Shown here piece by piece: positions 61,890 to 64,000 of a stretch of DNA of 64,000 nt (position 1 is its first letter; each line of letters begins with the position of its first letter). Source of the DNA: JABDJL01 sp963664065 (lineage in GTDB: Bacteria > Pseudomonadota > Gammaproteobacteria > Xanthomonadales > SZUA-36); assembly GCA_963664065.1 (NCBI GenBank), contig OY760942.1, forward strand, positions 2,542,001-2,606,000, in the 5' to 3' direction. A program made the position numbers and the translations under genes. The notes under the pieces were generated by a model, which saw only the letters and a list, made by a program, of their open reading frames with translations, did not search any database and was not told the origin of the DNA.

Positions 61890-61949
61890 AAACTCATCAA
61901 AACGGGATCTGAGTCGAAACGCCGAAGGGAGTTTTTGCTCTGACCCCAA
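61875..61949. repeat. GGGGTCAGAG inverted repeat, copy 5
   Basis: Arms of 21 bp (61875-61895 and 61929-61949) with one mismatch and a 33-base interior. The left arm encodes the last residues and TAA stop of the aminotransferase; the right arm ends 28 bases before the transporter start. Confidence 0.9.
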
Positions 61950-61976
61950 ATTTCCCAATCCTTTTCAGGGAGTAAC

Positions 61977-63434
61977 ATGTCAGTTACAACAGGTTCAAGA
62001 TATTCGGGCGCGGACACCAGCCTGATCAACGTGGACATTGCTCCTGTTCCAGCGGAAAAAAGAGACTGGAAAGCGATCAGCTTCTTCTCGCTGTGGGTCG
62101 GCATGGCGGTCAACATCCCGGCCTACATGATCGCCGCTTCGCTGGTCGAAGGTGGCATGAGCTGGCAGCAGGCCATGTGGACCGTGCTGCTCGGCAATCT
62201 GATCGTGCTGGTGCCGATGGCATTGTCCGGTCATGCCGGCACCAAGTACGGTATACCCTTCCCGGTGTTCGCACGGGCCTCATTCGGTATCAAGGGCGCT
62301 CATATTCCGTCCTTCCTGAGAGCCATCGTGGCTTGCGGCTGGTTTGGTATCCAGACATGGATTGGTGGCGCGGCCATTTACACCATACTGATAATCTTTT
62401 GGCCCGGAGTGGCTGACGCGCCTGCAATGATGCCGGACTGGGTGGGTGTCAGCCTGGCGCAGTTCACCTGTTTCATGGTGTTCTGGACCATGAATATCTG
62501 GTTGATCTGGAAAGGCATTAATTCCATCCGCATTTTGGAGCACATCGCTGCGCCTTTCCTGATACTGGTCGGCCTGGCCCTGCTGGCCTGGGCTTATCAG
62601 CGCGCAGACGGTTTCGGCCCCATGTTGCTGGCCAAATCGAAGTTTTTAAGCTCTGGTGAATTTTTCAACCTGTTCTGGCCCAGTTTGACCGCGATGGTTG
62701 GATTCTGGTCAACCCTGACTTTGAATATTTCCGACTTTACGCGATATGCAAAAAATCAGCGTGCACAAGTTGTCGGCCAGTTATCCGGACTGCCCACCAC
62801 CATGACACTTTTCGCATTTATTGGCGTGGCCGTGACCTCCGCTACCATTGTGATTTTTGGCGAAGCTATCTGGGATCCCGTGGTGCTGGTCCGGCGTTTT
62901 GAATCACACTGGGTGGTGTTCTTCTCAATGGTTGCTGTCATTATCGCTACGATCTCGACCAATGCTGCGGCTAATGTTGTTGGGCCTGCCAACGCTTTTT
63001 CCAACATGATGCCTTCGAAAATAGACTTCAAGCGTGGCGGCTATATCACCGGGGGGATCGGCATCCTGATGATGCCATGGAAACTGCTGGCCGACCCCAG
63101 CGGTTATATTTTCACCTGGCTGATCGGTTACTCGGCGTTGCTGGGGCCGGTAATCGGTATTATTCTGGTCGACTATTACCTGGTGCGCGGCACGGAACTG
63201 GACCTGTCCGACCTTTATCGCCATGAAGGGCGTTATGCCGGTGTCAATCCGAAAGCCGTGATTGCGCTTTTAATTGGCGTGGCGCCCAACCTGCCCGGCT
63301 TCCTTGCCCAGATTGGTGTGATTGAATCGGGTGGATTTGCCGTAGGACTTTATAATTACGCATGGTTTATTGGCCTTGGCATTGCCTCGCTTGCCTACTA
63401 CCTGATGATGGGTCGCGAAAGGGCAAAAACATGA
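61977..63434 (+). CDS. NCS1-family nucleobase transporter
   Basis: A 485-residue membrane protein with about 12 spans. It shows the NCS1 features WVGMAVNIPAYMIAASLVEGGMSWQQAM, FPVFARASFGIKGAHIPSFLRAIVACGWFGIQTWIGG, LNISDFTRYAKNQR and LADPSGYIFTWLIGYSALLGPVIGIILVDYY. It should import uracil, cytosine or related compounds by sodium or proton symport. It overlaps the next gene by four bases. Confidence 0.93.
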   Translation: MSVTTGSRYSGADTSLINVDIAPVPAEKRDWKAISFFSLWVGMAVNIPAYMIAASLVEGGMSWQQAMWTVLLGNLIVLVPMALSGHAGTKYGIPFPVFARASFGIKGAHIPSFLRAIVACGWFGIQTWIGGAAIYTILIIFWPGVADAPAMMPDWVGVSLAQFTCFMVFWTMNIWLIWKGINSIRILEHIAAPFLILVGLALLAWAYQRADGFGPMLLAKSKFLSSGEFFNLFWPSLTAMVGFWSTLTLNISDFTRYAKNQRAQVVGQLSGLPTTMTLFAFIGVAVTSATIVIFGEAIWDPVVLVRRFESHWVVFFSMVAVIIATISTNAAANVVGPANAFSNMMPSKIDFKRGGYITGGIGILMMPWKLLADPSGYIFTWLIGYSALLGPVIGIILVDYYLVRGTELDLSDLYRHEGRYAGVNPKAVIALLIGVAPNLPGFLAQIGVIESGGFAVGLYNYAWFIGLGIASLAYYLMMGRERAKT

Positions 63435-64000
63435 GTATTAGCCAGGATGTAAAGGCCGGGCGTCTGAACGAACAGCAAATTACTGAGAACTACAGTGATC
63501 TGCACCCGCCGTTGACCGAATTACAGGCCATCGAGGAATCCGCGCGCTGCCTGTTCTGCTTCGACGCACCCTGCATTGAGGCCTGCCCCACCGGCATCGA
63601 TATCCCGGGATTTATCCGTAAGATTGCCACCGGCAATGTCAGGGGTTCCGCAGTGACCATACTCAGTGAAAACATCATGGGCGGAACCTGTGCCAATGTC
63701 TGTCCGGTCGAAGAATTGTGTGAGCAGGTTTGCGTCAAGAACACATCGGAAGAAAAACCGGTGGTAATCGGTATGTTGCAACGTTACGCCACCGACCACC
63801 TTTTTGAAAAAGGCATCCAGCCATTTACCCGTGCTGTTGAGTCGGGCAAACGTGTTGCCGTGGTTGGAGCAGGACCTGCGGGGCTTTCCTGTGCCCACCG
63901 CCTGGCAATGCTGGGTCACAGTGTCAGCGTTTTAGATGCAAAACCCAAAGCGGGTGGACTGAATGAATATGGCCTCGCGGCTTATAAAATGCTGGGCGAT
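63431..64000 (+). CDS. preT: NAD-dependent dihydropyrimidine dehydrogenase subunit PreT (partial)
   Basis: The 190 codons before the right edge include the iron-sulfur domain with cysteines in CLFCFDAPCIEACPTGIDIP and CANVCPVEELCEQVC, followed by the FAD motif AVVGAGPAGLSCAHRLAMLG. This is the PreT layout, which with PreA reduces uracil and thymine to the dihydro forms, the first step of the pathway. A preA gene is expected next, outside the window. Confidence 0.93.
   Translation, partial: MSISQDVKAGRLNEQQITENYSDLHPPLTELQAIEESARCLFCFDAPCIEACPTGIDIPGFIRKIATGNVRGSAVTILSENIMGGTCANVCPVEELCEQVCVKNTSEEKPVVIGMLQRYATDHLFEKGIQPFTRAVESGKRVAVVGAGPAGLSCAHRLAMLGHSVSVLDAKPKAGGLNEYGLAAYKMLGD

Overview
The window reads as chromosomal DNA of a gammaproteobacterium. 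Support comes from the rpsP-rimM-trmD-rplS ribosomal operon with an ffh remnant upstream, heat-shock protein Hsp15, LpxH, the ribosomal oxygenase RoxA, an RfaH-type regulator, a CmoA-like enzyme and REP-like palindromes resembling those of pseudomonads. No genus can be named from the sequence, and I saw no tRNA, rRNA or CRISPR array.

Layout. 0-7.4 kb is housekeeping: pncC, mutS, hslR, htpG and the S16/L19 operon. 7.6-11.4 kb is disturbed: a frameshifted acetyltransferase, a PhoX-like Tat protein, a truncated and frameshifted ffh, and an IS3-family element. 11.4-16.9 kb is an accessory island dominated by toxin-antitoxin systems in different states of decay (CopG relic, HicA relic with intact HicB, intact TacA-TacT, orphan RelB/DinJ), together with an EPS-associated MarR regulator and an rfaH gene carrying a nonsense codon. 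16.9-20.3 kb is a nucleotide-sugar block (galE, UDP-xylose synthase, ugd). 20.5-24.7 kb holds a secreted Cys-containing protein, an FKBP and a GntR/ABC-2 operon preceded by a small peptide gene. 24.8-30 kb carries fumC, a methyltransferase, purB and roxA. A second IS3-family element at 30.3-31.75 kb lies between 38-bp direct repeats. 32.6-40.2 kb has the 2-oxoglutarate dehydrogenase genes (sucA, sucB and a frameshifted lpd), acuI, a lone receiver and a peroxiredoxin. 40.4-50.8 kb has gyrA, ppiA, lpxH, a DUF455 protein, icd and a large HTH-TM-TPR protein. 50.9-57.7 kb is a mix of detoxification, repair and unknown genes.

The right end (57.7-64 kb) is a reductive pyrimidine degradation locus. 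A divergent cytosine-deaminase-like gene faces dihydropyrimidinase, beta-ureidopropionase, a class III aminotransferase, an NCS1 transporter and the start of the PreT subunit of dihydropyrimidine dehydrogenase. Together these would import cytosine or uracil and convert it to malonate semialdehyde.

Two dispersed palindrome families run through the window. One is REP-like (GTAGGAGCGAT...ATCGCGAA). The other is built on inverted GGGGTCAGAG arms and sits against gene ends, where it supplies start or stop codons to neighbouring genes. Several genes (acetyltransferase, lpd, the 14.6-16.0 kb protein) are broken by one-base changes in homopolymers, so sequencing error must be excluded before calling them pseudogenes.
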